Source: Rehmannia glutinosa (lineage: Eukaryota; Streptophyta; Magnoliopsida; Lamiales; Orobanchaceae). Taken from it: DNA of 64,000 nucleotides. The translations under genes were made by a program, and so were the position numbers. Location: the NCBI GenBank assembly GCA_016081115.2, contig CM071930.1:22821520-22885519 (forward strand), read 5' to 3'. The notes beneath the pieces are model-generated. The model was not told the DNA's origin, made no database searches, and was given only the letters and a program-made list of their open reading frames with translations. Shown here piece after piece: positions 23,440-35,771 of this stretch (position 1 is its first letter; every line of letters begins with the position of its first letter).

Positions 23440-26400
23440 ACCACCAATTAACCCTAACTCATGTTTTGAGTTCTTCAAATCTTGACTCACATAATGGTTT
23501 TGTGAAGATGTCACCAATTGTTTATCGGTTGAGATATATTCCAAGATGATGTCCTTCTTTTCAACATGATCTCTTATGAAGTGATATCGACATCGATATG
23601 CTTTGTTCTTGAGTGCAACACGAGGATTTTGAGTGATTGCAATTGCACTTGTGTTATCACACATGATTGGAATTTCTTTTTCCTCAACTTCATAGTCTCT
23701 TAGTTTGTTGTCTCATCCATAGGACTTGGGCACAACAATTTGCCCAACTATGTATTCTCGCCTTGTAGAGGTGGCTATTGAATTTTGCTTCTTGCTAAAC
23801 CAGAAATCACTGTTTCCTAGCATTTGACATGTGCACGAGGTGCTTTTTTCTCAACTCGCATCCAAAGATAGTCAAAGTCTGAATAGCCAATTAGCTTGAA
23901 TCCACCTTCCTTTGGATACCATAAGCCAACTTCTTGGATTCCTTTCAAGTATCTCAATATTCTCTTAGTTGTTGTCATATGGCTCTCTTTTGGGCAGCAG
24001 ATTGAAATCTTGCACATACACCTACAAAAAAGGTGATGTCCGGCCTCGCTACACTTTGTAAGATAGAGCAATGATCCATAAGTGCTCAGATCTTGTTTGA
24101 TCTACTGTGGCTTGCCATCTGCATCCATGTCCATTTTGATGATGTATTCATTGGTATTTTCACGAAGACTTCTCCTCCATACCAAATTTCTTCATTAAGT
24201 CTCTGTGTATTTTGTTTGACTTATGAAGGTTCCATCCTTCGATTGTTTCACTTGGAGTCCAAGGAAGAATGTTAGCTCTCCCATCATGCTCATTTCAAAT
24301 TTACTTTGCATGAGGTTTGAAAATTTTCACACGACTCTTTGTTTGTGGATCCAAAAATGATGTCATCCACATATATTTGAACAAGCGATGCTCTTTTTGT
24401 CTTGAATTACAAAAGTGTTCTATCTACTTTTCCTTTTGTGAATCCATTTTCGATTAGGAATTGTGACAAAGTATCATACCATGCTCAGGTGCCTGTTTCA
24501 ATCCATACAAGGCTTTCTTGAGTTTGTATACCTTATCTCCAAGAGTCTTCTGCTCAAATCCTGGAGGTTGTTCAACATACACTTCTTCTTCCAATAAACC
24601 ATTTAGGAATGCACTTTTTACATCCATCTGATATACAATGAAAATCTTGTGAGTCGCATAGGCAAGAAACATCCTTATAGCTTCCAATCTTGCTACGAGG
24701 AGCAAATGTTTCATCAAAATCTATTCCTACTTCTTGGCAATATCCTTTGGCTACTAGTCTTGCCTTGTTTCTTACCACGAACCTTCCTCGTTCATCTTGT
24801 TTCGAACACCCATTTAGTACCAATAACATTTTGATGTGTGGGTCTTTGAACTAATTCCCATACTTTATTTCTTTCAAATCGATTCACTCTTCTTGCATAG
24901 ATTGAATCCAATGTGTGTCGTCCAATGCTTGTAACACATCTTTGGGCTCTATTTGCAAGATAAAGCATGTGAAAATGGCTTCTTGTTGAGTTCGGATCTT
25001 GTTTTGACACCTTCTCTTATATCTCCAATGACAAGTTCTCGTGGATGGTCTCTCGGCATCTTACATCAGTTGGAGTAAGTTAGCCGGATTGATCGTCTTG
25101 CGGTTTGTGTTCTTTGTGTTCACTCTCTCGTAATCACTTAGATGCAAATTTTCCAAATGTTTTTGAGATTCACTATCTCATCTTCTTCTCGAGTTTATAA
25201 TTCCGGCTTGACTTGAAAGATAGGGACTCTTTCTCAGTATGGTTGGATGATTCACTTATCACCGACTCTTCAATGTCTTCTCCATTTACATTTGGGTCAT
25301 CGAATACCACATGAATGGATTCTTATGCAACCATATTCCTTTTGTTGAGTACTCTGAAGGCTTTGCTTTCACCGAGTATCCCAAGAAGATACCTTCATCG
25401 CTTTAGCATCGAAATCCTTTAGATTGTCTTTGCCATTGTTGTGGATGAAGCATTTACATCCAAATATTCTCAAATATACAACATTTGGTTTTCTTCCAAA
25501 TCTCATAGGGAGTCTTTGTCACCGCCCTCCTGTTTATCATACATCTGTTTTGAGTGTAGCAAGTTTGTGTTGATTGCTTGACCCAAAATCTTTTTGGTAA
25601 CCCCGCTTACTAACATGGTCCTTGCCGCTTCTTTGAGAGTTCTTTCCTTCTTTCTCGCAACTCCATTCTCGCTGGAGTCCTTGATGCGATAGTTCATGAC
25701 CAATACCATTTTCAATACAATCGAGTTATTATTCCATTGACAAACTCGGTTCCTCATCTGATCTTATTTTGATAATGGTTTGGCTCTTCTCGTTTTGAAT
25801 CCTCTTCATCACCGTGGTAGTTTCTCGTAGAGTTTCTTTCTTCTTACACATGAATATTGTCCATGTATATCTTGAGTAGTCATCTACTACCACCAAGGTG
25901 TATTTCTTTCCACTTATGCTAGCTTTGGTTCCACTTTGGGCAAATAGATCCATATGTAGCGGATCAATATTCTTGTTGAAGATGAACATGTCTTTTCTTT
26001 GAATGAAGATTTGATTTGTTTTCCCTTCCATGCATCACATATACTCTCCTTCTTGTATACTGAAGTCCGGAAGTCCTTCCACAAGACTACTTCGCAAGCT
26101 TGTTAATCGTTTTGAAATTCAGGTGACTCGGCTTTTTGTGCCCACAACTTGATTCAAATTGTGTGCTCTTTGCTAATAGGCACAGTGATGTGTGTAGCGG
26201 TTGACCAATCTACTACATACATGTTCTTTTGTCTCATCCTTGCAACACAACTTCATTCGATTCAAGATCCTTGATTTGGCATACACCCATGTTGAATCCA
26301 ACATTATAGCCCTTGTCACAGAGTTGACTTATGCTTAGCAAGTTGAAGTTGAGTCCTTCGACATATGCAACATCAGATTTCTAATCCGTTCCTCTTGACG

Positions 26401-26530
26401 GATCCAATGCCTCTTATTTCACCTGGAGCTTCATTTCCTCCAAATATGACTTTTGCTCCTTTAACTTCCTTGAATTATGACAGATTTTCTTATTTCTGTC
26501 ATATGTCCGGGAATGACCACTATCCATATA
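23440..26530 (-). pseudogene. pol of element C (PR, INT, RT, RNase H), frameshifted
   Basis: In minus-strand order: protease DSG near 26517-26527, integrase core with HMDLFA, VVVDDYSRYTWTIF and IKIRSDE (26031-25729), integrase C-terminal part (to about 25260), reverse transcriptase with QMDVKSAFLNG (24717-24454) and YVDD at 24362-24376, RNase H with CDNTSAIAITQN (23664) and the end near 23440. All domains of a copia polyprotein are present, so the element was once potentially autonomous, but the frame is broken at least ten times. The usual stop context is altered (CTCAGCTCAAT in B against CACCACCAAT here). Confidence 0.82.
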
Positions 26531-28889
26531 CCAGGTTCCTTGGCACTCACTTTTGAACCCGCAATCAAGGAAATTAAGTTTTAGGTACCCATACTTGTCC
26601 TGGGTCCCGAGGGGTTAGAAATGTAAGATGATCCAACCAACTTATAGCCAAATGATTTGACTCTAAGGGGTTGCCATCTATCGATGCCATAATCATAATT
26701 AATCCTGGCAAATTGCTTGGGGATTCTAGGTTCATACAAATTGTCTCTTTTGTCTCGTATGCTGTGTATAAGTTTTAGCAATCGCCTTCTTTGGGTAATT
26801 GTGGTGTCTCCGAGTGTAGTGCCTAGGTGCATATGTGTGTCTTTGATGAAAGCTCTTATACTTTTGGAATGGCCTTTCTTGAGTTCTAGGCCTTTGCCAT
26901 TTGGGCTTATATTCCATAAGTCTATGATAGTTTACATTATTCCAATCACTTGGCTTGGATATTTTCTACCATTCCCATCATATGTATTTCTTTTATGGAT
27001 TTTCTGGGGTTTTTGTAGCTCGCTTCTTCTTTACAGAGTATTTTCTTTTGGAGTTTTTGAGGACTCGTGAATCTCTTCTCACTTGTCCTTTCAGCCGCAC
27101 TCAACCGGGTGTTTTCCTTTTCCTTTATAACCAAGGCCAGTTTGCTTGTAATTGTGCTTTGGAGTGAATGTGTGTGCAACATTTAGAGTTTTGGATTTTT
27201 TAGACTCTTCATTGCTTGAAGATCCTTTTTCCAAAATTACTCTTGAAGTTTGACATATCACGAGAGAGTTAAATCCTAAGCTGTCTTGTCTCCACATTCT
27301 CTTTGACTCATAATAAGATCATCTAATGATTTAGATGCCTTAGTGAATGAGGCTATAACATTTTTGAGGTCATTCTCCTCTTTTCTATGGCAACTATTTC
27401 TGCTATTAACTTAGCATTTTCACCTTTAAACTTTCATTCTCATCAGCTATTTGACTTAGAGTACCCATCTCCTTAGTCAGTTGAGATTTGGCTTTTAGTA
27501 GCTGTTTTCCTCATTTAGTAGTGTGTGTGAGGATTTAATGTGTTCAAAATCTTTCATCATTTTGCCTAATGAATCATAAAGATCAGTGGGTGATGAAGTG
27601 TGTGTGTCACGATCACTATCACTAGAGTCCGAGTTTGATGAGTTGGAGTGTACCTCATCTTCTTGGTCGAGTTGATCTTGTTCCTTGGCCATTAAGCGGT
27701 CAGGGCTTCTTCTTGAGTCACTTGAGTAGTCGGCTTCATTTGCTCTCTCGAATCAAATTGTCTCTCTTGACTTGGCTGTTTTTTGATCTCTGCGACCATC
27801 ATTGCCTTTTTCTTTTTTGTCTTCTTTCTCTCAAGACCTTTCTTTCTTCTTCATTCCCAGTATTTGTTAACTACAGGATATGAGCATCAATGGCATAGTG
27901 ACCTGGTTGTCTCTGTTCCAAAGATAGATATTCACCTTTTGATCGACTCTTTCCATTCTTGGATTGTCGACCCTTTGATATTCACTTTTTGATGATCTGT
28001 TCTCTTGGTTGGTCTATCTTCCCTTGATTTGGAGGGAGCCGAGTGTCTTCCGGAAGATTCGCCCTTTCCTCTCTTGTAGTTCTTATTAAAGAACTTGTTG
28101 AACCTTTTAACCATCGGGGGCTATTTCTTCCGGATCAATGACTTCTTTGACCTCAGCTCTCTTCCCATCTTTAACAATTAGAGCAGCTTGTTTTGGGTAC
28201 AAATTGTCTCTTCCTGGTCTTTTCTTCTCGGCTCAAACTCGTAGGCTTTGAGGTCCGAGAATAGTTCATGGTTGGATGTCTTTGATAGGTCCATGGAATG
28301 TCTTAGTGCCATGACCTTCATTTCCCATTCACCGGAAGACTTTTTAGGATTTTCATACACATTTCCTTCTGTGTATATTCCTTTCCAAGTCTGAGATAAC
28401 TCGTTGGTGATTTCGTGAATCGAGCATCCAGTTGATCCGGTTTTCTCCCGAGATCATTTTGAAGTTCTCAAATTTACGTACACCACCGATAATTTGTTTT
28501 CTTTGATTTGCTCTCGAGCCTTCACAAATCAATGTTAGCTTGTCCCGATTTCTTTAGTCGTTTTGCATGATTTGACTTTATTGAACATGGCTTTATCCAA
28601 GGTTTTGTAAAGGATGTCCTTGGCTACATTGTCCAGGTTGTATCTTTTTCATCATCATTTGTCCATTCAGTTCTTGGTTTTTCAACCATGACCGTGCGGG
28701 AGCAACATCCTCTTCTCCTTCACCGACTCTTCTTACGATTGTGTTCACCTTTAAGATTTGCGATGTCCCATCCTCTATCACTATCCACATCTCATCATGT
28801 AATCTTTGATAGATGAGCACGCATACAATTTTCCAATCATCAAATTCTTCAATAGTGAACATAGGGATGCGTGTCAAATTTGCTTCCAT
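26531..28889 (-). pseudogene. gag of element C, frameshifted
   Basis: Starts at ATG 28889 (MEANLTRIPMFTIEEFDD). The capsid-like part runs 28889-28180; the basic linker KRFNKFFNKNYKRGKGESS is at 28114-27932. The zinc knuckle expected near 27900 is not readable: its first two cysteines are lost in a stretch where TGTTGGAACTGCAG-type sequence is altered. The acidic linker (MAKEQDQLDQEDEV, 27692) and a Lys-rich C-terminal part (27297-26732) follow. This part is deleted in A. Confidence 0.78.
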
Positions 28890-29003
28890 GATAATAACTT
28901 TTAATGATAATAAGAGTTTTGAAAGTTTAAGTACTAAAGCGAGACTTTGAAAAGTTTGGAGATCTAGTTCAAGAACTGGTGCGGAGGGTTCAATGAACCA
29001 ACC

Positions 29004-29015
29004 GCTCCGATACCA
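29004..29015 (-). other. Primer-binding site of element C
   Basis: TGGTATCGGAGC on the minus strand, two bases after the 5' LTR; one mismatch (CAG to CGG) to the initiator tRNA-Met PBS of A. The mismatch is of the CHG type seen throughout the copy. Confidence 0.88.
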
Positions 29016-29017
29016 CT

Positions 29018-30537
29018 TGTAGGTCCCAAGGGGTGTAAGTGTAAGGTTTAGAAGGGGTTGAATAAACCTTACCAAATTTTCGATTTAGTCCTTTTAAATA
29101 TTCGAGTTGATACTACACGGTTGTGTCCTGGTGGACAATGACCAATTTAGTTAATCAAGAGAGTTAGTCTCTCAACGGACTCAATCACTGTTGATGGAAT
29201 AACTCACTGTTGGTCTAAATTAACTCAATCGTGGTTTGTTTTCAGCTGGAAGACTTAACACCCTTAAGTTTGGTTAAACAAGGATTTAGTGCTTGGTTTA
29301 GTACTTAGAAATTATCAAGTGGATAGCAAATTTATCACAGTGATTTAAACAATTAAGATGCGAGGAATTAAAGTCTTTGAAATGTAAATGACACAATGAA
29401 ATTTTTATAGAGGTTCAAGATGGGGTAATTCTTCTACTCCTCTCTTCTCCAACTCTGGAGGAATCCACTAGGTATTGATCAAGATATACAAAGTGGTAAT
29501 AGTCCGGATACAAGTCTTGATCACACAAAGTGACTTGATCCTTTGGGACTCGATCTGAGACGCCTTGATCACTCACCGGCTTCTCGTGCGACTCGGCTTC
29601 TTCACGGGGTAGCGCTTTGCTACTCTCGCAGCCCACTTGCTCAAGCTCTTTGGATTTGATCACGAAGCCCTCCAAAAGCTTAAGACTTGGTTCGACCTTG
29701 AACCTTCCTACAATCCTTCGTGGAATGTAGACCCCTTGATTTTTCAAGATTTTCCTCTTCAACTAATTGAAGTTATCTTTCCTTCACAGGTGAGTGTTGG
29801 ATTGATGTTCTTCGTAGTGTAGGCTTGAGGATTGAGAATATTTCGTGTTTCGAGTTCTAATAATTGCTTGAGAACGTTTTTGGTTTTGGTTCTCAGCCTT
29901 TTATAATGATCTTTCAAAAATTTGCCCGTTGAAGAGATAGGCTTATTTTTGAAAGTCACTTGCGTCGTTGGCTTGTCTTGTTGCAGTCCTTGGAATTGCC
30001 ATTTCCTCGTATGAATTGTTTTTTCACCTTTTCGAGTTCGACACGGTGTAGTGCTTCCCATTGGTTCATTCCTCTTGCACGCTTCCTGGGACTGAGCACT
30101 CGAGAGAAAGGTGGTATGGAGATATTACTTGTTTAAGTAATTCTCTTGATTTACGTGCAACGGATCTTTTTGATTATCTCGACTTGATCGCATTTCTTTG
30201 CTTTCCCCAGGTGACTTTGAGTCGACTTCCAATCATTGGATGACTCTTCCATCACTTCAACTTGAGACTTGGCTTTTCTTGAGTTGACTTGACTGATACT
30301 CCACTCACCGCTTCTTCAAGTAGTTCCCGTCTACTCTTCTTTGCCATACTCACTGTCTCGCAATGAGTCTTCCTTCTAGTCTCCGAGTGTCCTCTTGCAT
30401 GTTTGGGCGTAGGCGACTTAACTCACTTGACCAAATTTATTTATTACAATGCATTTTACAACAAGAATGGGGTGCCAACTTCCTATTCTAAGTTTTACAT
30501 GGCATTCATCAAAATCTAAACAATAAATTTCCTAACA
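29018..30537 (-). repeat. 5' LTR of element C
   Basis: Minus strand, from TGTTAGGAAAT at 30537 to GGGACCTACA at 29018, followed by the PBS. TATA box at 29897-29905. Target duplication TCATT at 30538-30542. Differences from 16572-18127 cluster at CAG/CTG words, so LTR divergence cannot be used for dating without re-polishing. Confidence 0.93.
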
Positions 30538-30573
30538 TCATTTTTCATCTCTTCTCATTGAGTCTTCTGAGTG

Positions 30574-33500
30574 TCAACTCAGCTCAATTAACCCTAGCTC
30601 ATGCTTGAGTTCTTCAAATGCGGATTCACATAATGGCTTTGTGAATATGTCATTAACTTGTTTATCGGTTGAGATGTATTCCAAGGTGATGTCTTTCTTT
30701 TCAACATGATCTCTTATGAAATGATATCGACATCAATGTGCTTTGTTCTTGAATGCAACACAGATTCTCGAGTGATTGCAATAGACTTGTGTTATCACAC
30801 ATAATTGGAATTTCTTTTTCTTCAATTTCATAATCTCTCACCGTTGTCTCGGCCATAAGACTTGGGCACAAATTGATTTGCCCGCAGCTATATATTCTAC
30901 TTCAGAGATGTGGCTATTGAGTTTTGCTTCTTGCTAAACCAGGGAACCAATCTTTTTCTAAGCATTTGACATGTACCAAGTACTCTTCCCCGTCAACTCT
31001 ACATCCAAAGATAGTCGTAGTCCGAATAACCAATAAGCTTGAATCCACCTTCCTTTGGATACCATAAGCCGACTTCCGACATCCCTTCAAATATCTTAGT
31101 ATTCTCTTAGTCAGCATAATATGGCTTTCTTTTGTGCAGATTGAAATCTTGCACATACACCTCTTTGCAAAGGTGATGTCCGCCTGCTTTTGTTAAATAG
31201 AGCAGTTGATCCAATAAGTGCTCGTAATTTGTTTGATCCACGACTTGCCATCCGCATCCATATCCATCTTGGTGATGTATTCATTGGTATTTTCACGAAG
31301 ACTTCTCTTCCATACCAAATTTATTCATTAAATCTTTGGTATACTTTGTTTGACTTATGAAGGTTCCATCCTTCACTGCTTAACTTGAAGTCCTAGAAAG
31401 AATGTCGACTCTCCCATCATGCTCATTTCAAATTTGCCTTGCATGAGGTTTGAGAACTTATCACACACTCTTTGTTTGTGGATCCAAAAATAATGTCATC
31501 CACATATATTTGAACAAGCAAAGATACTTTCTCCATGTTGAATTCTCAAGAGTGTTCTCATCCACTTTGCCTTTGGTGAATCCATTATCTCTGTCGAGAA
31601 ATTGAGATAATGTATCATACCATGCTCTAGGTGCTTGTTTCAATCCATATAGAGCTTTCTTGAGTTTGTACACCTTATCTCCTAGAGTCTTCTGCTCGAA
31701 TCCTGGAGGTTGTTCAACATAGACTTCTTCTTCCAACAGTTCATTTAAGAATGCACTTTTCACATCCATTTGATATACAGTGAAGTTCTTGTGTGCAGCA
31801 TAGGCAAGAAACATTCTTGTTGCTTCTAATCTTGCAACATGAGCAAAGGTTTCATCAAAATCTATTCCTTCTTCTTGGAAATACCCTTTGGCTACCAGTC
31901 TTGCTTTGTTTCTTACCACAGAACCTTCCTCATTCATCTTGTTTCTGAAAACCCATTGTGTGCCAATAACATTTTGATGGGTTGATTCAGCTCTTCTTGC
32001 ATGGCTTGAATCCAATGTGTGTCATCCAATTCTTGGGACACATCTTTAGGTTCTATTTGGGAAATAAAACAAGTGAACATAGCTTCTTGTTGAGCTCTGG
32101 ATCTGGTTCTTACACCATCTCTTACATCTCCAATGACTATCTCTAGTGGATGGTCTCTCAGCCATCTCACATCAGGTTGGAGTAAGTCAGATGGGTTCAG
32201 TCGTCTTGCAGCTGTATTGTCTTGAGCAGCTCTCTCATCATCACTTAGCTGCAGATTTTCCAACTATCTTTGAGATTCAAACTATTTCACCTTCATCTTG
32301 ATTAATTACTCGACTTGACTTCAACATAGGGACTCTTCTGCATAGTTGGCTGATTTAGCTTATCAGCTAACTCTTCAATGTCTTCTCTATTTACATTAGG
32401 TTCATCAAAAACCACATGGATAGACTCTTCTGTGACCATTGTCCTTTTGTTCAGCACTCTATTGGCTTTGCTTTCAGCTGAGTATCCCAAAAGGATACCT
32501 TCATCAGCTTTAGCATCAAAAGCCTTTAGATTATCCTTGCCATTGTTGTGGATGGAGCATTTACATCCAAATATTCTAAAGTACCCAACATTTGGCTTTC
32601 TCCCTGTCCATATTTCATAGGGAGTCTTTGTCAGCTGTCTATTTATCATGCATCTATTTTGAGTATAGCATGCAGTATTTATGGCTTCAGCCCAAAATCT
32701 TTTAGGCAATCCAGCTTCAGCTAACATGGTTCTTGCAGCTTCCTTGAGAGTTCTATTTCTTCTTTCTGCTACTCCATTCTGCTGTGGAGTCCTTGCTGCA
32801 GATGATTCATGAGTAATACCATTTTCAACACAATACTGAGTTATTATTCCATTGACAAACTCAGTTCCTTATCAGATCTTATCTTAATAATGGTTTGACT
32901 CTTCTCATTTTGGACTCTTTTCATCAGTTGAGGTAACTTCTGCAACGTTTCCTTCTTTTTACACATGAAGATTGTCCATGTATATCTTGAATAATCATCC
33001 ACCACTACTAGAGTGTATTTCTTTCCACTTATGTTGGCTGGTTCAACTGGACCAAATAGATCCATATGCAACAGATGCAATATCCTTGTTGAAGATGAAC
33101 TTGAGTTCTCTTTGAATGATGATTTGATTTGCTTTCCCATCTGGCATGCATCACAAACACTTTCCTTCTTGTACACTGAGTATGGTAGTCCTTCTACAAG
33201 ATTACTCCTTGCAAGCTTGTTGATTGTCTTGAAATTCAGGTGACTCAGCTTCTTGTGCCACAGCCAACTTGATTCGGCTCTTTTTTGCTAGCGACAAGTG
33301 CTTGGTGTGGCGATCGACTAATCTACCACATACATGTTCTTTTGTCCGGATCCTTGCAACACTACTTCATTTGATTGATGTCTTTGATTTGGCACACTCC
33401 CATATGAATCCAACATTATAGCCCTTGTCACGAGTTGGGCGATGCTTAACAAGTTGAAGTTGAGGCCTTCAACGTATGCAACATCTGTGATTTCTAATCC

Positions 33501-33645
33501 ATTTTTCTTGATGGATCCAGTGCCTCTTATTTCCCCTGGAGCTTCATTTCCTCCAAATATGACTTTTGCACCTCTAATCTCCTTGAATTTTGACAGATTT
33601 TTCTTGTTCCTGTCATGTGTCCGGGAATGCCACTATCCATGTACT
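30574..33645 (-). pseudogene. pol of element B (PR, INT, RT, RNase H)
   Basis: Protease begins near 33631-33640 (MDSG). Integrase: CDACQMGKQIK zinc-finger end, HMDLFGP, VVVDDYSRYTWTIF, IKIRSDK (33176-32844), then the C-terminal domain with INRQLTKTPYEIW and GCKC (32727-32302). Reverse transcriptase: 32263-31461, with KARLVAKGY, DVKSAFLNE and a YVDD site at 31495-31509. RNase H: 31296-30574, ending I-E-L-S then TGA at 30574-30576. Frameshifts occur in integrase near 32850, at the start of RT near 31990 and in RNase H. The stop is followed (lower coordinates) by the spacer, where element C is inserted. Confidence 0.85.
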
Positions 33646-33969
33646 AGGTTCCTTGGCACTCAACTGTTCCTTGAACTCCGCAATCAAGGAAATTAGTTTT
33701 AGGTACCCATACTTGCCTGGTCCCGAGGGGTTAATCTTGTAAGATGATCCAACCAACCTATAGCCAAATGATCTGACTCTAAGAGGTTGTCATCTATCTG
33801 TGCCATAATCATAATTTACTTTGGCAAATTGCTTGGGGGCTTTAGGTTCATACAGCTGTCTCTTTTGTCTGTATGCCTGTGTGTGTGTTTTAGCAATTAC
33901 CTTTTTTGGGTAGTTGTGATATTTCTGAGTGTAGTGCTTGGGTGCATATGTGTGCTGATGGTAGCTCTT
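33646..33969 (-). pseudogene. gag/protease linker remnant of element B
   Basis: Tyr/His/Lys-rich linker (residues such as HTYAPKHYTQ and AKTHTQAYRQ) that precedes protease in C (26832-26540). On its right it is fused directly to the outer 280 bp of the LTR at about 33970; all upstream gag, the PBS and most of the LTR are missing. Confidence 0.8.
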
Positions 33970-34250
33970 TTGAGTTGACTTGACTGACACTTCACACAGT
34001 TGTATCACAGCTGATACTCCTTCAGTCGAGTTCTTGATGTCTCTTCCTTGCTACACTCAGCTGCTTCACAGCGAAGTCTTCATTTCAGTCTTCAGTTGAC
34101 TTCTTGTATATCCAGGCATAGGCGACTTGACTCGGCTAAATGACAAATTTTATCTATTACAATACAAATTACAAGGAAAATGGGGTGCCAACTTTCTAGT
34201 CTAAGTTTTACATGGCATTCATCAAAATCTAATAAATAAATTTCCCAACA
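33970..34250 (-). repeat. 5' LTR fragment of element B
   Basis: Matches the outer end of the family I LTR (compare 4890-5169) from the TGTTGGG terminus at 34250 inward for about 280 bp, then breaks off near a CTT shared with the gag remnant. The exact terminus at 34250 abuts D sequence. Confidence 0.85.
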
Positions 34251-35771
34251 AAGATTCAACAAGTTCTTCAATAAAAACTACAAGAGAAACAATGGTGAAT
34301 CATCTAGGAGACACTTAGCACCCTTCAAAGCAAGGGAGGACAGACCACCAAAGAGAGTTGATCACCAAAGGACTGGATATCAGAGCTGATAATCAAAGAG
34401 CTGAAAGAGCAGACTTCCAAAGAGCTGAAAACATGTGTTGGAATTGCAGATAACTAGGACATTTTGCTGTTGACTGTCCCTATCCACCAGTCAACAAATA
34501 TAGGAATGAAGAGGAAAGAAAGGTCTTCTGAGAGAGAAGACAAGAAAAGAAGAAAGCCATGTTGGTTGTGGAGACTGCTGACGCAGCTAAGTGTAAAGAA
34601 CCAGCAGAGTCAGACAGCAGTGAAGCTGACTACTCCAGTGCCACGAAAGAAGAGGCTTTGATATGCCTCATGGCCAAAGAACATGAAGATGAGGTACATT
34701 CTAACTCATCTCATTCTAATTCTGATGATAGTGATAATGACACAAACACTTCATCACCCATTGATCTTTATGATTCATTAGGCAAAATGATGAAATATTT
34801 TGAGCATGTGAAAACCTCACACACACTTTTAAATGAGGAAAACAGACAGCTCAAAAGCCAAAACTCATAGTTGACTAAGGAGTTGAGTACTCTAAGTCAC
34901 ATAGGTGCTGAGAATACAGAGTCAAAGGCTGAGATAGCTGAGACTCAAGCACACTTAGCTGCAACAGAAAAGAGGGAAAAAGATTTAAAAAATGTGATTG
35001 CATCATTTACTAAAGCATCTAAATCATTGGATGAATTTATAATAATTCAAAAGGAAAGTGGAGATAAGACATGCATTGGATTTAATTCCTTTGTGCATGC
35101 CCAAGCTCCAAGAGTGGTTTTGGAAAAAGGATCCTCAAGCAATGAGGCAGTCCAAAAATCTAAAGCACTATATGTTGCACCTGCACTCACTCAAAAACAC
35201 AATCACAACCATACTGGCCTTAGATACAAAGGAAAAGGCAAAAAGCCAGCAGAGTATGCTACTATGCTGAGAGGACAGCTGAAACGAAATTCAGAAGAGT
35301 CCATCAGCAAACTCCAAAAAGGAAATACTCTGTAAAATCCAAACAGAGCTACCAAAAGCCCCAGAGATTTCAACAAAGAAAATCATATGATGGGGATGGT
35401 AGAAATTATCCCAGCCAGGCTAATTGGAACAATCAAATAAGACATCAGCACACATATGCACCCAAGAACAATGCCCAATATGCACAAAAGTTTCATTGAT
35501 ATCCCAAGAAAGCAAATGCACAAGTTCACACACAGGCATACAAACTAAAAAGACAGTTGTATGAGTCTAAAGCCCTAAGCAATTTGCCAATGTTCATTAT
35601 GATTATGGAACTGATAGGTGGCAATCTCTTAGAGTCAGATCATTTGATTATAGGTTAGTTGGATCACCTTATAGTGCTAACCCATCGGGACCCAAGCAAA
35701 TATGGGTACCTAAAAACTAATTTCCTTGATTGTATGTTCAAGGAACAGCTAAGTGCCAAGGAACCTGGTTC
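34251..35771 (+). pseudogene. gag of element D, C-terminal half
   Basis: Begins mid-gag with the basic linker RFNKFFNKNYKRN, followed by a zinc knuckle near 34437-34484 (C-W-N-C...H...D-C) interrupted by a stop. The acidic, Ser-rich linker (34559-34870) and a coiled-coil-like Ala/Glu/Lys region (34871-35335) follow, with the KGSSSNEA segment, then a Gln/Tyr-rich stretch to the protease. Stops at several places show decay. The N-terminal half is presumably left of the window, beyond B. Confidence 0.8.

Larger units (their letters stand above)
16572..30537 (-). mobile_element. Copia element C (family I), structurally complete copy
   Basis: A 13.97-kb element with both LTRs, PBS, gag, protease, integrase, RT, RNase H, spacer, extra ORF, PPT, in that order on the minus strand. 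A perfect 5-bp target duplication TCATT flanks it (16567-16571 and 30538-30542). It sits in the spacer of B between pol and the extra ORF. All reading frames are broken many times, mostly by small indels and substitutions at CAG, CTG and CCG sites, so the true coding state cannot be judged from this consensus. Confidence 0.93.
1..34250 (-). mobile_element. Copia element B (family I), interrupted by A and C, 3' end off window
   Basis: Read on the minus strand, B runs from a 5' LTR edge at 34250 (TGTTGGG terminus) through pol (33645 to 30574), is broken by element C, resumes at 16571 with the spacer and the first 90 codons of the extra ORF, is broken by element A, and resumes at 3621 with the rest of that ORF to the window edge. 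The two breaks join cleanly: residues ending TITA at 15776 continue as EDLA at 3621, as in the uninterrupted copy in A. By alignment with A about 0.8 kb of ORF plus the 3' LTR should lie left of the window. Most of the 5' LTR, the PBS and gag are deleted. B itself appears to sit in the gag of D, since D sequence starts exactly at the LTR edge (34251). Confidence 0.85.
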
